Shown here: positions 9,044 through 17,506 of the stretch, in pieces
Layout: each line of letters opens with the position of its first letter
Numbering within the stretch: position 1 is the first letter of the stretch
Source: Accumulibacter sp032229525
GTDB taxonomy: Bacteria; Pseudomonadota; Gammaproteobacteria; Burkholderiales; Rhodocyclaceae
NCBI RefSeq assembly: GCF_032229525.1
Contig: NZ_JAVTWB010000049.1
Span: 33,103 to 97,102 of the forward strand
DNA length: 64,000 nucleotides
Reading direction: 5' to 3'
The notes under the pieces: generated by a model
What the model was told of the DNA's origin: nothing
Database searches by the model: none
The model's input: only the letters and a program-made list of their open reading frames with translations
Translations under genes and position numbers: made by a program

Positions 9044-10183
9044 ATGAGTGAACGATATAGGATATGCGTCAATTGCATTATGGACACCACGGATCCCGGC
9101 ATCTCTTTTGATGAGGAGGGTGTTTGCGACTACTGCAGCAACTTCAAGAATGAAATCGAACCGAACTGGTACCCAAACACCAAAGGCCAGACGGAACTTG
9201 CTTCTCTTGCTGAAAAAATCCAGGTAGAGGGAAAGGGCAAGAGCTTTGATTGCATTATCGGGTTGAGCGGCGGTCTGGATAGTTCCTATACCGCGCTGAT
9301 CGCGAAGGATAGGATGGGCTTGCGGCCGCTGCTGTTCCACGTGGATGCCGGGTGGAACACCGATCAGGCGGTGGGAAACATAGAGAAACTGGTCGATGGC
9401 CTTGGACTTGATCTCTATACCGAGGTGATCAACTGGGAAGAAATGAAGGATCTCCAACTTGCTTTCCTGCGTGCGCAGATCGCGGACCAGGATTTGCCAC
9501 AGGATGGCGCCTTCTTCTCGGCCCTCTACAAGTTTGCCAGGAAGCACCGCATCAAGTACGTGTTGACCGGCTCAAATGTGTCAACGGAATGCTGCCGTGA
9601 ACCGGAAGCATGGGGTGGCTATCCAGGCATTGACAAAACGCTGTTCAAGGATATTCACGCTCGCTTTGGCAAACGTCAGTTGAAGACCTTTCCGCTGGTG
9701 GACATCTTTACGTACAAGGTGCTCTATCAGAAGGTTCTCGGAATGGAGGTCGTCAAACCTTTGAATCTTGTACCGTATATCAAGGCTGAGGCTGAGCGGG
9801 AGCTCGAACGCCGCTTCGGCTGGCAGAAGTTCCAGCACAAACACCACGAGTCGCGCTTCACGCGTTTCTATGAAGACTACTGGATGCCGCGCAAGTTCGG
9901 TTACCACAAGCGCCGAGCTCACTTCTCCAGTCTGATCCTCACCGGGCAGATGACGCGCGAGGCCGCATTGGCGCGTCTCGCACGGCCCGAGATGGGCGAA
10001 GAGTTTCTCAGGCAGGAGTTCGAGTACGTAGCCCACAAGCTCGGCTTGACGGTGGCTGAACTTCAGGAGATCTTTGATGGCGAGAACAAGACCTACCGGG
10101 ACTACCGGAACAAGCGCTGGGCTATCGGCGTTGGTACCGACGTAATGCGTCGGCTCGGCCAGGAAAGAAGGTTGTTTCGATGA
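9044..10183 (+). CDS. wbpG: N-acetyl sugar amidotransferase, WbpG/PseA type
   Basis: A 379-residue protein. CVNC near residue 7 and CDYC near residue 28 form a zinc-ribbon pair, followed by the ATP-pyrophosphatase loop SGGLDS at 75-80. The ATG at 9044 starts directly before SERYRICVNC, matching the family; the open frame extends further upstream only inside the previous gene. In Pseudomonas aeruginosa WbpG works with HisH2 and HisF2 to convert an acetamido to an acetamidino group on a nucleotide sugar, using glutamine-derived ammonia. The same three genes follow in order here: hisH overlaps the stop by 4 bases. The nucleotide-sugar substrate is not evident. Confidence 0.88.
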   Translation: MSERYRICVNCIMDTTDPGISFDEEGVCDYCSNFKNEIEPNWYPNTKGQTELASLAEKIQVEGKGKSFDCIIGLSGGLDSSYTALIAKDRMGLRPLLFHVDAGWNTDQAVGNIEKLVDGLGLDLYTEVINWEEMKDLQLAFLRAQIADQDLPQDGAFFSALYKFARKHRIKYVLTGSNVSTECCREPEAWGGYPGIDKTLFKDIHARFGKRQLKTFPLVDIFTYKVLYQKVLGMEVVKPLNLVPYIKAEAERELERRFGWQKFQHKHHESRFTRFYEDYWMPRKFGYHKRRAHFSSLILTGQMTREAALARLARPEMGEEFLRQEFEYVAHKLGLTVAELQEIFDGENKTYRDYRNKRWAIGVGTDVMRRLGQERRLFR

Positions 10184-10794
10184 TTCACATCGTGGACTAT
10201 GGTTTGGGGAACATCCAGGCGTTTGTCACCATGTACAAGCGCCTGGGCGTGGCGACGGTGCGTGCTCGATGCGAGGATGACCTGCGCGATGCGAACAAGC
10301 TGATCCTCCCGGGCGTCGGCGCTTTTGACCATGCCATGGCCTTGCTTGATGCTTCTGGAATGCGCCAAGCGCTTGAACAGCTGGTGAAACGGGACCGCGT
10401 GCCCGTATTGGGCATTTGTGTTGGTATGCAGATCCTTGCCGATTCCAGCGAAGAGGGTGTTGGGGCGGGCCTCGGTTGGGTCAAGGGGCAGGTGCGCAGC
10501 TTTGCCGGCAATCCGGCTTCCGCCGCTTTGCCCATGCCGCACATGGGGTGGAACGATGTTCTTCCCGCTGCCGGGTGCCGCTTGTTTAAAACGCTGGAAG
10601 ATGAGGCCCGCTTCTATTTCCTGCATTCGTACTACTTGGAATGTGCAGACGTGACAAGTGCGGTGGCACGCGCGGACTACGGCTTCAGGTTTGCTTGCGC
10701 AGTGCAGAATGATAATGTCTTTGGTGTACAGTTCCACCCCGAAAAGAGCCATCACTGGGGTGCGGCGCTCTTGAAGAACTTCGCGGAGCTCTGA
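10180..10794 (+). CDS. hisH: Glutamine amidotransferase subunit HisH (paralogue serving WbpG)
   Basis: A 204-residue class I glutaminase. The nucleophile is Cys80 in GICVGMQ, and the His-x-Glu partner is in FHPEKSHH near residue 186. It liberates ammonia from glutamine and passes it to HisF. Start ATGA overlaps the end of wbpG. Position between wbpG and hisF inside a polysaccharide locus, with no other histidine genes nearby, indicates the hisH2 type used for sugar amidation rather than for histidine synthesis. Confidence 0.88.
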   Translation: MIHIVDYGLGNIQAFVTMYKRLGVATVRARCEDDLRDANKLILPGVGAFDHAMALLDASGMRQALEQLVKRDRVPVLGICVGMQILADSSEEGVGAGLGWVKGQVRSFAGNPASAALPMPHMGWNDVLPAAGCRLFKTLEDEARFYFLHSYYLECADVTSAVARADYGFRFACAVQNDNVFGVQFHPEKSHHWGAALLKNFAEL

Positions 10795-10795
10795 G

Positions 10796-11593
10796 ATGCT
10801 ACGCCCAAGAATCATTCCGTGCTTGCTGGTGCATCAGGGCGGGCTCGTCAAAACCGTTGAATTCAAAGACCCAAAATACGTTGGTGATCCGATCAATGCG
10901 GTCAGGATTTTCAATGAAAAAGAGGCGGACGAACTGATCGTTCTCGATATCGATGCCACGGTCAAGGGGGCTGAACCGGATTACCGGATGATTGCCAATC
11001 TGGCCGCCGAGTGCCGCATGCCCTTGTGTTACGGCGGTGGCGTCCGGACGCCGGAGCAGGCCAAGAAGATCATCGGCCTTGGCGTCGAGAAGATCGCCAT
11101 GAGCACGGCGGCAGTTGAAGATGCGACGCTGGTTTCCCGCACGGCGGACGCGGTGGGCCGGCAAAGTGTGGTGGTCGTTCTGGATGTGCGCAGGAAAGCC
11201 GGACTTTTCGCCTCCGGCTACGAAGTCTTCACTGGCAACGGCAAAAAAGCGCAAAGTGGAGACCCCTTCAAGCTGGCAGAGCGGATGCAGGCGGCCGGCG
11301 CGGGCGAGATCATCATCAATTCGATCGAGCGTGACGGCCAGATGAAGGGCTACGACCTGGCCCTGGCGACCAGAATGCGGCGCGAATCGCGGATTCCGCT
11401 TACTCTGCTAGGCGGCGCTGGCTCTCATCACGACCTTGAAGCGCTGCTGGGTGCATGTGGCGTGGTGGGTGCTTCCGCTGGTAGTCTGTTCGTTTTCAAG
11501 GGGCCATATCGCGCTGTTCTGATCAACTATCCCACGCCAGAGCAGAAGGACGCGATTTGCCGTGCCGGCCTTGCGTCGTATTCGTTGTCATAA
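10796..11593 (+). CDS. hisF: HisF-like (beta/alpha)8 barrel, sugar-amidation type
   Basis: A 265-residue HisF-family barrel with the phosphate-binding glycines of the fold (YGGGVRT near 80, LLGGAGS near 204). In true HisF the general acid is Asp11 in PCLDV; here residue 11 is Leu (PCLLVHQGG), while the Asp of the FLD/VLD strand near 120-130 is kept. Loss of Asp11 is a recurrent trait of HisF2 proteins linked to WbpG and argues against imidazole-glycerol-phosphate synthesis. Its likely role is to dock HisH and channel ammonia to WbpG. It starts 1 base after the hisH stop. Confidence 0.85.
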   Translation: MLRPRIIPCLLVHQGGLVKTVEFKDPKYVGDPINAVRIFNEKEADELIVLDIDATVKGAEPDYRMIANLAAECRMPLCYGGGVRTPEQAKKIIGLGVEKIAMSTAAVEDATLVSRTADAVGRQSVVVVLDVRRKAGLFASGYEVFTGNGKKAQSGDPFKLAERMQAAGAGEIIINSIERDGQMKGYDLALATRMRRESRIPLTLLGGAGSHHDLEALLGACGVVGASAGSLFVFKGPYRAVLINYPTPEQKDAICRAGLASYSLS

Positions 11594-11603
11594 GCGAGAC
11601 CTA

Positions 11604-12638
11604 ATGTTCAAAGACAAGACTCTTTTGATTACCGGTGGCACCGGCTCGTTCGGTAGCGCGGTTATCCGGCAGTTTCTCAATTCCGACCTGCGCGAAATCC
11701 GCATTCTCAGCCGCGACGAGAAGAAGCAGAACGACATGCGTACGCGCTATCACGACGCCAAGCTGAAGTTCTACCTCGGCGATGTGCGCGATTATCAGGC
11801 GGTGTTGAATGCCATGCGCGGCGTCGATTTGGTTTTTCACGCTGCGGCGCTCAAGCAGGTCCCCTCCTGCGAGTTCCACCCGCTCGAAGCGGTCAAGACC
11901 AACGTGTTGGGTACGGAGAACGTGCTTGAGGCGGCGATTAGCTGTTCGGTCAAGCGGGTGGTTTGTCTTAGCACCGACAAGGCCGTTTATCCGATCAACG
12001 CCATGGGGATTTCGAAGGCCATGATGGAAAAAGTCATGGTCGCCAAGTCGCGTGGCAGTAGCGAAACGGTGATCTGCGGTACGCGTTACGGCAATGTGAT
12101 GGCCTCCCGCGGGTCGGTGATTCCCTTGTTCATTGAGCAGATTCGCTCGGGTAAGCCGATTACCGTCACCGATCCGAACATGACGCGCTTCATGATGACC
12201 CTCGATGATGCGCTCGATCTGGTGCTTTATGCCTTTGAGCAGGGCAGTTCTGGTGACATCTTTGTCCAGAAAGCGCCGGCGGCTACGGTAGACACCTTGG
12301 CCAAGGCGCTGATTTCAATCATGGGTGTGCCGAATCATGAAATCCGGGTCATCGGTACGCGTCACGGCGAAAAGCTGTATGAAGCCCTGCTTAGCCGAGA
12401 GGAGCGCGTAGCAGCGGAAGACAGGGGTGCCTATTACCGCGTGCCGCCCGATCTGCGCGACCTGAATTACGGCAAGTTCGTGGAAGAAGGTGAACCGAGA
12501 ATTTCGCTTGCGGACGACTACAACTCCCACAATACCGAACGGCTGGATGTCGAAGAGATGAAGGAGCTCCTGCGTCGTTTGAGCTTCGTTCAAGCGATGG
12601 TGCGTGGCGAAACCCCCCACTCGGATGAGTGGCTGTGA
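11604..12638 (+). CDS. wbjB: UDP-GlcNAc 4,6-dehydratase/5-epimerase (WbjB/CapE/FnlA type)
   Basis: A 344-residue extended SDR. GGTGSFGS near residue 10 binds NADP; STDKAVYPINAMG then SK near 125-145 is the active site, with Met in place of the usual Tyr, as in inverting 4,6-dehydratases. The C-terminus keeps RHGEKLYE. ATG 11604 gives the canonical MFKDKTLLITG start; a longer frame from 11562 would overlap hisF and adds unrelated residues. It makes the first intermediate from UDP-GlcNAc toward UDP-L-FucNAc. The gene stop overlaps the next start (GTGA), forming the conserved three-gene cassette with wbjC and wbjD. Confidence 0.9.
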   Translation: MFKDKTLLITGGTGSFGSAVIRQFLNSDLREIRILSRDEKKQNDMRTRYHDAKLKFYLGDVRDYQAVLNAMRGVDLVFHAAALKQVPSCEFHPLEAVKTNVLGTENVLEAAISCSVKRVVCLSTDKAVYPINAMGISKAMMEKVMVAKSRGSSETVICGTRYGNVMASRGSVIPLFIEQIRSGKPITVTDPNMTRFMMTLDDALDLVLYAFEQGSSGDIFVQKAPAATVDTLAKALISIMGVPNHEIRVIGTRHGEKLYEALLSREERVAAEDRGAYYRVPPDLRDLNYGKFVEEGEPRISLADDYNSHNTERLDVEEMKELLRRLSFVQAMVRGETPHSDEWL

Positions 12639-13741
12639 AAGTTCTCGTTACCGGTTCCAATGGCTTCATCGGCAAGAACTTGATGGTTCGCCTTGGTGAG
12701 CTGGCGGCGTTCGAAGCCATTGAATTTGATCGTCAAGATTCGCTGGCCGACCTCGCGGAACGGGTGACTCGAAGCGACGCCATTGTGCATCTGGCAGGCG
12801 TCAACCGGCCGAAGAACGTCGAGGAGTTTGCTGCGGGTAATGCCGATCTGACGGGACAGCTTTGTGACTTGATCGCAGCAACGAACCGAAAGATCCCACT
12901 GATCATCTCGTCTTCCACCCAAGCCGCTCTGGCCAACCCCTATGGCGAGAGCAAGCGGGCTGCCGAAGTGGCCGGTGAATTGCTGGCAGAAAAGACTGGC
13001 AATCCGGTGGTTGTCTATCGCCTGCCCAACGTGTTCGGTAAATGGTGCCGCCCGAATTACAATTCAGTGGTAGCGACCTTCTGCCACAATGTCGCCAATG
13101 ATCTGCCGATCGAGATTAGGGCTCCTGCCGCCGCCCTTGAACTGGTCTATGTGGATGATCTCGTCGCCCAATTCATTGATACGCTGTGTGCGGCGCCAGC
13201 CGGTGTGAGCAGGGGAGTGGTCAGCCCGGTTTACGGCATTACGCTGGGTGATCTGGCGGAGCAGATCGGCGCCTTCCGGAACTGCCGCGATAGCTTGGTT
13301 TCGGAGCGAGTGGGGACCGGGCTGGTGCGCGCCTTGTATGCTACCTACGTCACTTATCTACCACTCGCCAAGTTGGCCTACGACCTCCCCAAACACGGCG
13401 ATGAGCGCGGCGTGTTTGTCGAAATGCTGAAGACGAAGGATTCCGGGCAGTTCTCGTTCTTCACCGCCCATCCGGGGACTACTCGGGGTGGACACTATCA
13501 CCACACCAAGACCGAGAAATTCCTGGTCGTCAAGGGCTCGGCACGTTTCGGTTTCCGGCATGTGGTCACAGATGAACAGTACGAGGTCCTTACGTCGGGC
13601 GACAAACCCCAGGTCGTCGAAACCGTGCCAGGCTGGGCGCACGATATCACCAATGTCGGTGTTGACGATATGGTGGTCATGCTGTGGGCCAACGAGATCT
13701 TCGACCGCACCCGTTCGGATACCATCGCCGCAAAGGTTTGA
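12635..13741 (+). CDS. wbjC: Bifunctional epimerase/reductase of UDP-L-FucNAc synthesis (WbjC/CapF/FnlB type)
   Basis: A 368-residue two-domain protein. Residues 1-~245 are an SDR domain (VTGSNGFIGKNL at the start, SSSTQ and YGESK near 100-110). Residues ~250-368 are a cupin with HYHHTKTEKF near 285-295, the metal-binding histidines of CapF. In CapF the cupin catalyses C3 epimerisation and the SDR domain reduces the 4-keto group. GTG 12635 overlaps the wbjB stop (GTGA) and yields the family-typical N-terminus; GTG 12629 is an alternative start. It is followed two bases later by wbjD. Confidence 0.9.
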   Translation: MKVLVTGSNGFIGKNLMVRLGELAAFEAIEFDRQDSLADLAERVTRSDAIVHLAGVNRPKNVEEFAAGNADLTGQLCDLIAATNRKIPLIISSSTQAALANPYGESKRAAEVAGELLAEKTGNPVVVYRLPNVFGKWCRPNYNSVVATFCHNVANDLPIEIRAPAAALELVYVDDLVAQFIDTLCAAPAGVSRGVVSPVYGITLGDLAEQIGAFRNCRDSLVSERVGTGLVRALYATYVTYLPLAKLAYDLPKHGDERGVFVEMLKTKDSGQFSFFTAHPGTTRGGHYHHTKTEKFLVVKGSARFGFRHVVTDEQYEVLTSGDKPQVVETVPGWAHDITNVGVDDMVVMLWANEIFDRTRSDTIAAKV

Positions 13742-13742
13742 T

Positions 13743-14873
13743 ATGAAGAAGCTGAAAGTCATGACCGTGGTAGGCACCCGCCCGGAGATCATCCGCCTAT
13801 CGCGCGTGGTGGCAAAGCTGGACGAACATTGCGAGCACGTGATCGTGCACACGGGTCAGAATTACGATTACGAACTGAATCAGATATTTTTCGACGACCT
13901 GGCTATCCGCACACCCGACCACTTTCTGAATGCAGCCGGGGCCAGCGGTGCCGAAACCATCGGCAAGGTCATTATTGCGGTCGACACCGTTTTGGCGGTA
14001 GAAAAGCCGCATGCAATGCTCGTGCTGGGTGACACCAACAGCTGCATGGCAGTGATTCCGGCCAAGCGCCGCAAGATTCCGATCTTCCACATGGAGGCGG
14101 GTAATCGCTGCTTCGACATGCGTGTGCCAGAAGAGATCAACCGCCGCATCGTCGACCATACCGCCGACATCAACCTGACGTACAGCACCAGCGCCCGTGA
14201 CTATCTGCTGCGCGAAGGCTTGCCACCCGACATGGTAATCAAGGTCGGTAGCCCGATGTTCGAGGTGCTTAACCACTATCGGGCAGGCATTGAGCAGTCG
14301 GATGTGCTGTCACGACTGCAACTCGAGGCCGGGAAATTCTTCGTCGTCAGCGCTCACCGCGAAGAAAACATCGATTCCGACTGCAACTTCCTCAAGCTGG
14401 TCGGCGTTGTCAATCAGCTGGCCGAAAGCTACGGCTACCCGGTGATCGTTTCCACCCACCCGCGTACGCGAAATCGGGTGGATGCCCTAAGTATCCGGTT
14501 TGGTCCTTTGGTTCGCCTGTTAAAGCCCCTTGGCTTCAAGGATTACAACAAGCTGCAACTGACCGCCAAAGCAGTGTTATCCGACAGCGGAACGATCAAC
14601 GAAGAGTCCTCGATCCTCAATTTCCCGGCGCTGAACCTGCGCGAAGCGCACGAGCGGCCCGAAGGCATGGAAGAGGCGGCGGTGATGATGGTCGGCCTGG
14701 AGGTCGAGCGCGTCATGCAGGCGCTGGCGATTCTGGAGAGCCAGCCGCGCGGTGACAGTCGTGGTCTTCGGCTGGTGGGCGACTACAGCGTGCCGAACGT
14801 TGCAGAGAAGGTGGTGCGGATCGTTCACAGCTACGTGGATTACGTGAACCGGGTGGTGTGGAAGCGGTATTGA
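13743..14873 (+). CDS. wbjD: UDP-N-acetyl-sugar 2-epimerase of UDP-L-FucNAc synthesis (WbjD/CapG/FnlC type)
   Basis: A 376-residue GT-B-fold epimerase. VGTRPEIIRLS near residue 9, HTGQNYDYELN near 40, HMEAGNRCFD near 117 (catalytic Glu) and SDSGTINEESS near 282 match the WecB/CapG group, with the L-FucNAc branch favoured by its neighbours. It completes UDP-L-FucNAc by C2 epimerisation. The ATG at 13743 sits 1 base after the wbjC stop; a longer frame upstream overlaps wbjC and lacks similarity. Confidence 0.9.
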   Translation: MKKLKVMTVVGTRPEIIRLSRVVAKLDEHCEHVIVHTGQNYDYELNQIFFDDLAIRTPDHFLNAAGASGAETIGKVIIAVDTVLAVEKPHAMLVLGDTNSCMAVIPAKRRKIPIFHMEAGNRCFDMRVPEEINRRIVDHTADINLTYSTSARDYLLREGLPPDMVIKVGSPMFEVLNHYRAGIEQSDVLSRLQLEAGKFFVVSAHREENIDSDCNFLKLVGVVNQLAESYGYPVIVSTHPRTRNRVDALSIRFGPLVRLLKPLGFKDYNKLQLTAKAVLSDSGTINEESSILNFPALNLREAHERPEGMEEAAVMMVGLEVERVMQALAILESQPRGDSRGLRLVGDYSVPNVAEKVVRIVHSYVDYVNRVVWKRY

Positions 14874-14880
14874 GGCTGAC

Positions 14881-16137
14881 GTGCGAATTCTTGTCGTCAG
14901 CCAGTATTTCTGGCCGGAGAACTTCAGGATCAATGACCTGGTGGCCGAGTGTTGTGAGCGGGGGCACGAGGTTACGGTATTGACCGGGTACCCCAACTAT
15001 CCTTCAGGCGAGGTCTTCCCCGAGTTCCAAAGAAATCCGAGCGCGTACACAACCTATGCTGCTGCGCGCATCGTTCGCGTGCCAATGGTATCCCGCGGCA
15101 GGGGTGGTCTGCGGCTCATGCTCAATTATGCGAGCTTTGCCGTCAGCGCCATGGCGCTTGGGGCGTGGCGGCTACGTGGGGAGATGTTCGATGTCATATT
15201 TGTCTTTGAGCCGTCGCCCATCACCGTTGGCTTGCCGGCGGTGTTTCTCCGCTACCTGAAACGGGCGCCATTGGCATTCTGGGTACTGGATCTTTGGCCG
15301 GAAACCCTTGAGGCCGTGGGCGTCGTCAGCTCCAAAAAGGTGTTGAAGGCGGTTGGCCTGGTGGTGTCGTTCATCTATAACCGGTGCGATATGGTCTTGG
15401 CGCAGTCAAGGAGCTTTATTCCTCAGATTCGCCGGTATTGCAAGGCTGACAAGGTCGTCGAGTATTTCCCGAGTTGGTCGGATGCCGAGTTCAATACTTC
15501 GGCCGCCGAGGCGGCTAAAGAGGTTCCTGCGAGCGAAGGAGTTTTCAGCATCATGTTTACCGGGAACATCGGGGATGCGCAGGATTTCCCGTCAGTTCTT
15601 GATGCCGCGGAGCGACTCAAAGAAGACAAGAGCATACGCTGGTTGATCGTGGGCGACGGCCGTGCTTCCGACTGGGTCAAGTCGGAGGTAAGACAGCGAG
15701 GTCTTGAGCATTGCGTTTTCATGCTGGGGCGTTACCCGATTAACCGTATGCCTTCTTTCTATCGACGTGCTGATGCGTTGTTGGTGTCCTTGAAGGATGA
15801 ACCGGTTTTTGCCATGACTATTCCTGGCAAACTTCAGTCTTACCTGGCAGCGGGCATTCCAGTTCTTGCCATGTTGAATGGTGAGGGCGCGGAGATTGTT
15901 GCGCGCTCCGGCGCTGGGCTTTCGTGCCCGGCCGGAGATGGAGAGGCGCTGTCTGTGGCTGCGCGGCAGCTCGCTTGCATGGACAGCGATAGGCGGCAAG
16001 CAATGGGCGCACGTGGTTTGGCGCTCTACAAAGAGGAGTTCGACAGAGCGGCGCTGATTTCGCGCTTGCTGTCCTGGTTCGAGGATTTGTCGGCGGGTAG
16101 AACGGGTAAGCTCAGGCGAAGGGAGCACCGTCGATGA
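14881..16137 (+). CDS. wbuB: WbuB-type glycosyltransferase (GT4), probable L-FucNAc transferase
   Basis: A 418-residue GT-B enzyme. The N-terminus VVSQYFWPENFRINDL and the later GYPNYPSGEV are characteristic of WbuB. The C-terminal half has the donor site (MFTGNIGDAQ near 223, then PGKLQSYLAAGIPV near 317). In E. coli O26 and related loci WbuB follows the FucNAc cassette (fnlABC) and is assigned as the L-FucNAc transferase. It starts at GTG 14881, 7 bases after wbjD, and overlaps the next gene by 4 bases, so it belongs to the same unit. Confidence 0.85.
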   Translation: MRILVVSQYFWPENFRINDLVAECCERGHEVTVLTGYPNYPSGEVFPEFQRNPSAYTTYAAARIVRVPMVSRGRGGLRLMLNYASFAVSAMALGAWRLRGEMFDVIFVFEPSPITVGLPAVFLRYLKRAPLAFWVLDLWPETLEAVGVVSSKKVLKAVGLVVSFIYNRCDMVLAQSRSFIPQIRRYCKADKVVEYFPSWSDAEFNTSAAEAAKEVPASEGVFSIMFTGNIGDAQDFPSVLDAAERLKEDKSIRWLIVGDGRASDWVKSEVRQRGLEHCVFMLGRYPINRMPSFYRRADALLVSLKDEPVFAMTIPGKLQSYLAAGIPVLAMLNGEGAEIVARSGAGLSCPAGDGEALSVAARQLACMDSDRRQAMGARGLALYKEEFDRAALISRLLSWFEDLSAGRTGKLRRREHRR

Positions 16138-17099
16138 TCCTGGTTACTGGTGCAACCGGTTTCGTTGGCCGGGCATTGTGCGCTTCTCTCTGTGAGCGGG
16201 GTCCGTTGCGGATTAGCGTGCGTAAAAGGGTGGCGGGCGAATGGCCGGAAGGCGTGGACGTAGTCCAGGCTTCACTGTCTCCTGATCAGGATTGGACGGG
16301 TAGCATGCCGGGAGTCAACGTCGTCGTTCACTGTGCGGCGCGCGTGCACATGATGAAGGACCGAGCCGCCGATCCCTTGGCCGAGTTCCGTCGGGTGAAT
16401 GTCGAGGGTACCTTGCGTTTGGCGCGGCAAGCCGCCGAGGCGGGGGTGCGGAGGTTTGTGTCTCTCAGTTCGATCAAGGTGAATGGCGATTATTCGCAGC
16501 CCGGACGACCATTTACCGTCGACCAGCACCCTGAACCTGGCGATCCCTACGCGGTTTCCAAGTGCGAGGCCGAAGCGGGGCTGCGAGTCGTGTCGCAGGA
16601 TACGGGCATGGAGGTGGTGATCATCCGTCCACCGCTGGTCTATGGGCCGGGGGTCGAGGCGAATTTCCTGGCGATGATGCGCTGGCTGTCGAGCGGCATT
16701 CCACTGCCGTTGGGCGGGATCACCGAAAACCGTCGCAGTCTTGTCTTTCTGGACAATCTCGTCGACCTGATTGTCGCCTGCATCTACCATCCAGCTGCTG
16801 CCAACCGGACCTTCCTGGTTTCCGATGACGAAGACCTATCGACGGCTGCATTACTGCGCCGGCTGGCAGCAGCCCTCGGGCGGCCAGCCCGCTTGCTTCC
16901 ATTGCCGGCGGGATTGATTGCGCTGGGCGCAAAACTCGTCGGGCGACCGGGCATCGCCCAACGTTTGTGCGACTCGTTGCAGGTGGATATCAGCAACACC
17001 AAGGCGCTGCTCGGCTGGTCGCCACCGGTGAGCGTAGATGAGGGACTGCGTCGCGTGGCTGAGGATTGGCTCAGGAACGGCAGCGGATGCTTGATTTAA
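16134..17099 (+). CDS. NAD-dependent epimerase/dehydratase (extended SDR, WbpV-like)
   Basis: A 321-residue extended SDR with GATGFVG near residue 6, SLSSIKVNG (catalytic Ser) near 117 and DPYAVSK (Tyr and Lys) near 141, and the VIRPPLVYGPG substrate loop. In Pseudomonas WbpV and Rhizobium WreQ, relatives at this position reduce the 4-keto sugar from the WbpM product to UDP-QuiNAc, or act as 4-epimerases. The nearby WbpM-like gene at 17507 would supply that substrate. The gene overlaps wbuB by 4 bases. Reductase versus epimerase cannot be decided here. Confidence 0.75.
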   Translation: MILVTGATGFVGRALCASLCERGPLRISVRKRVAGEWPEGVDVVQASLSPDQDWTGSMPGVNVVVHCAARVHMMKDRAADPLAEFRRVNVEGTLRLARQAAEAGVRRFVSLSSIKVNGDYSQPGRPFTVDQHPEPGDPYAVSKCEAEAGLRVVSQDTGMEVVIIRPPLVYGPGVEANFLAMMRWLSSGIPLPLGGITENRRSLVFLDNLVDLIVACIYHPAAANRTFLVSDDEDLSTAALLRRLAAALGRPARLLPLPAGLIALGAKLVGRPGIAQRLCDSLQVDISNTKALLGWSPPVSVDEGLRRVAEDWLRNGSGCLI

Positions 17100-17506
17100 C
17101 AGACGAGAGGCGCGCGCTGTGCCCGTGTGCACCGAGAATCCCATTACCTTCAGTGCACCAAGGGGCATAATGTAGCGCCGTGCCGGCACGGTTACCCGGG
17201 TGGGCAAAGAGAACATGCCGCATCGCCGCCGCTCCGCGCGTCGCGCACCAGCGCATCACGACGAGGTCTAGAAAAACACCCGAAACGCGGCAATATGCAA
17301 ATGAGCTGCGTTGTAAAGCAGATGGTCACGGGGTGTCCGGAGTCGGGTTTTCGATTTCTTTGCAGCCTCTGACTCCGTTGATCGCTGGTGGCCAAGACCG
17401 TGCGCATGACGTTAACCCGAGGACCTGAATACGTTCAGGGCCACGAACTGATTGGTACCTTACAGGCGATGGATACGGTATTGGCCGATGGCGGCTTAGC
17501 GGAATC
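17100..17506. other. 407-base gap without a supported gene
   Basis: No convincing protein is seen on either strand; all frames here are short and have no recognisable motif. One small hairpin is present at 17424-17439 (CCTGAA-TACG-TTCAGG). In related loci a WbpL-type initiating transferase often lies between the SDR and the WbpM gene; I found no trace of it. The stretch probably holds the promoter of the next gene. Confidence 0.5.

Noticed and set aside
10180..11593. hisH-hisF as part of a histidine operon
   Set aside because: They follow wbpG, no other his genes are near, and HisF lacks Asp11.
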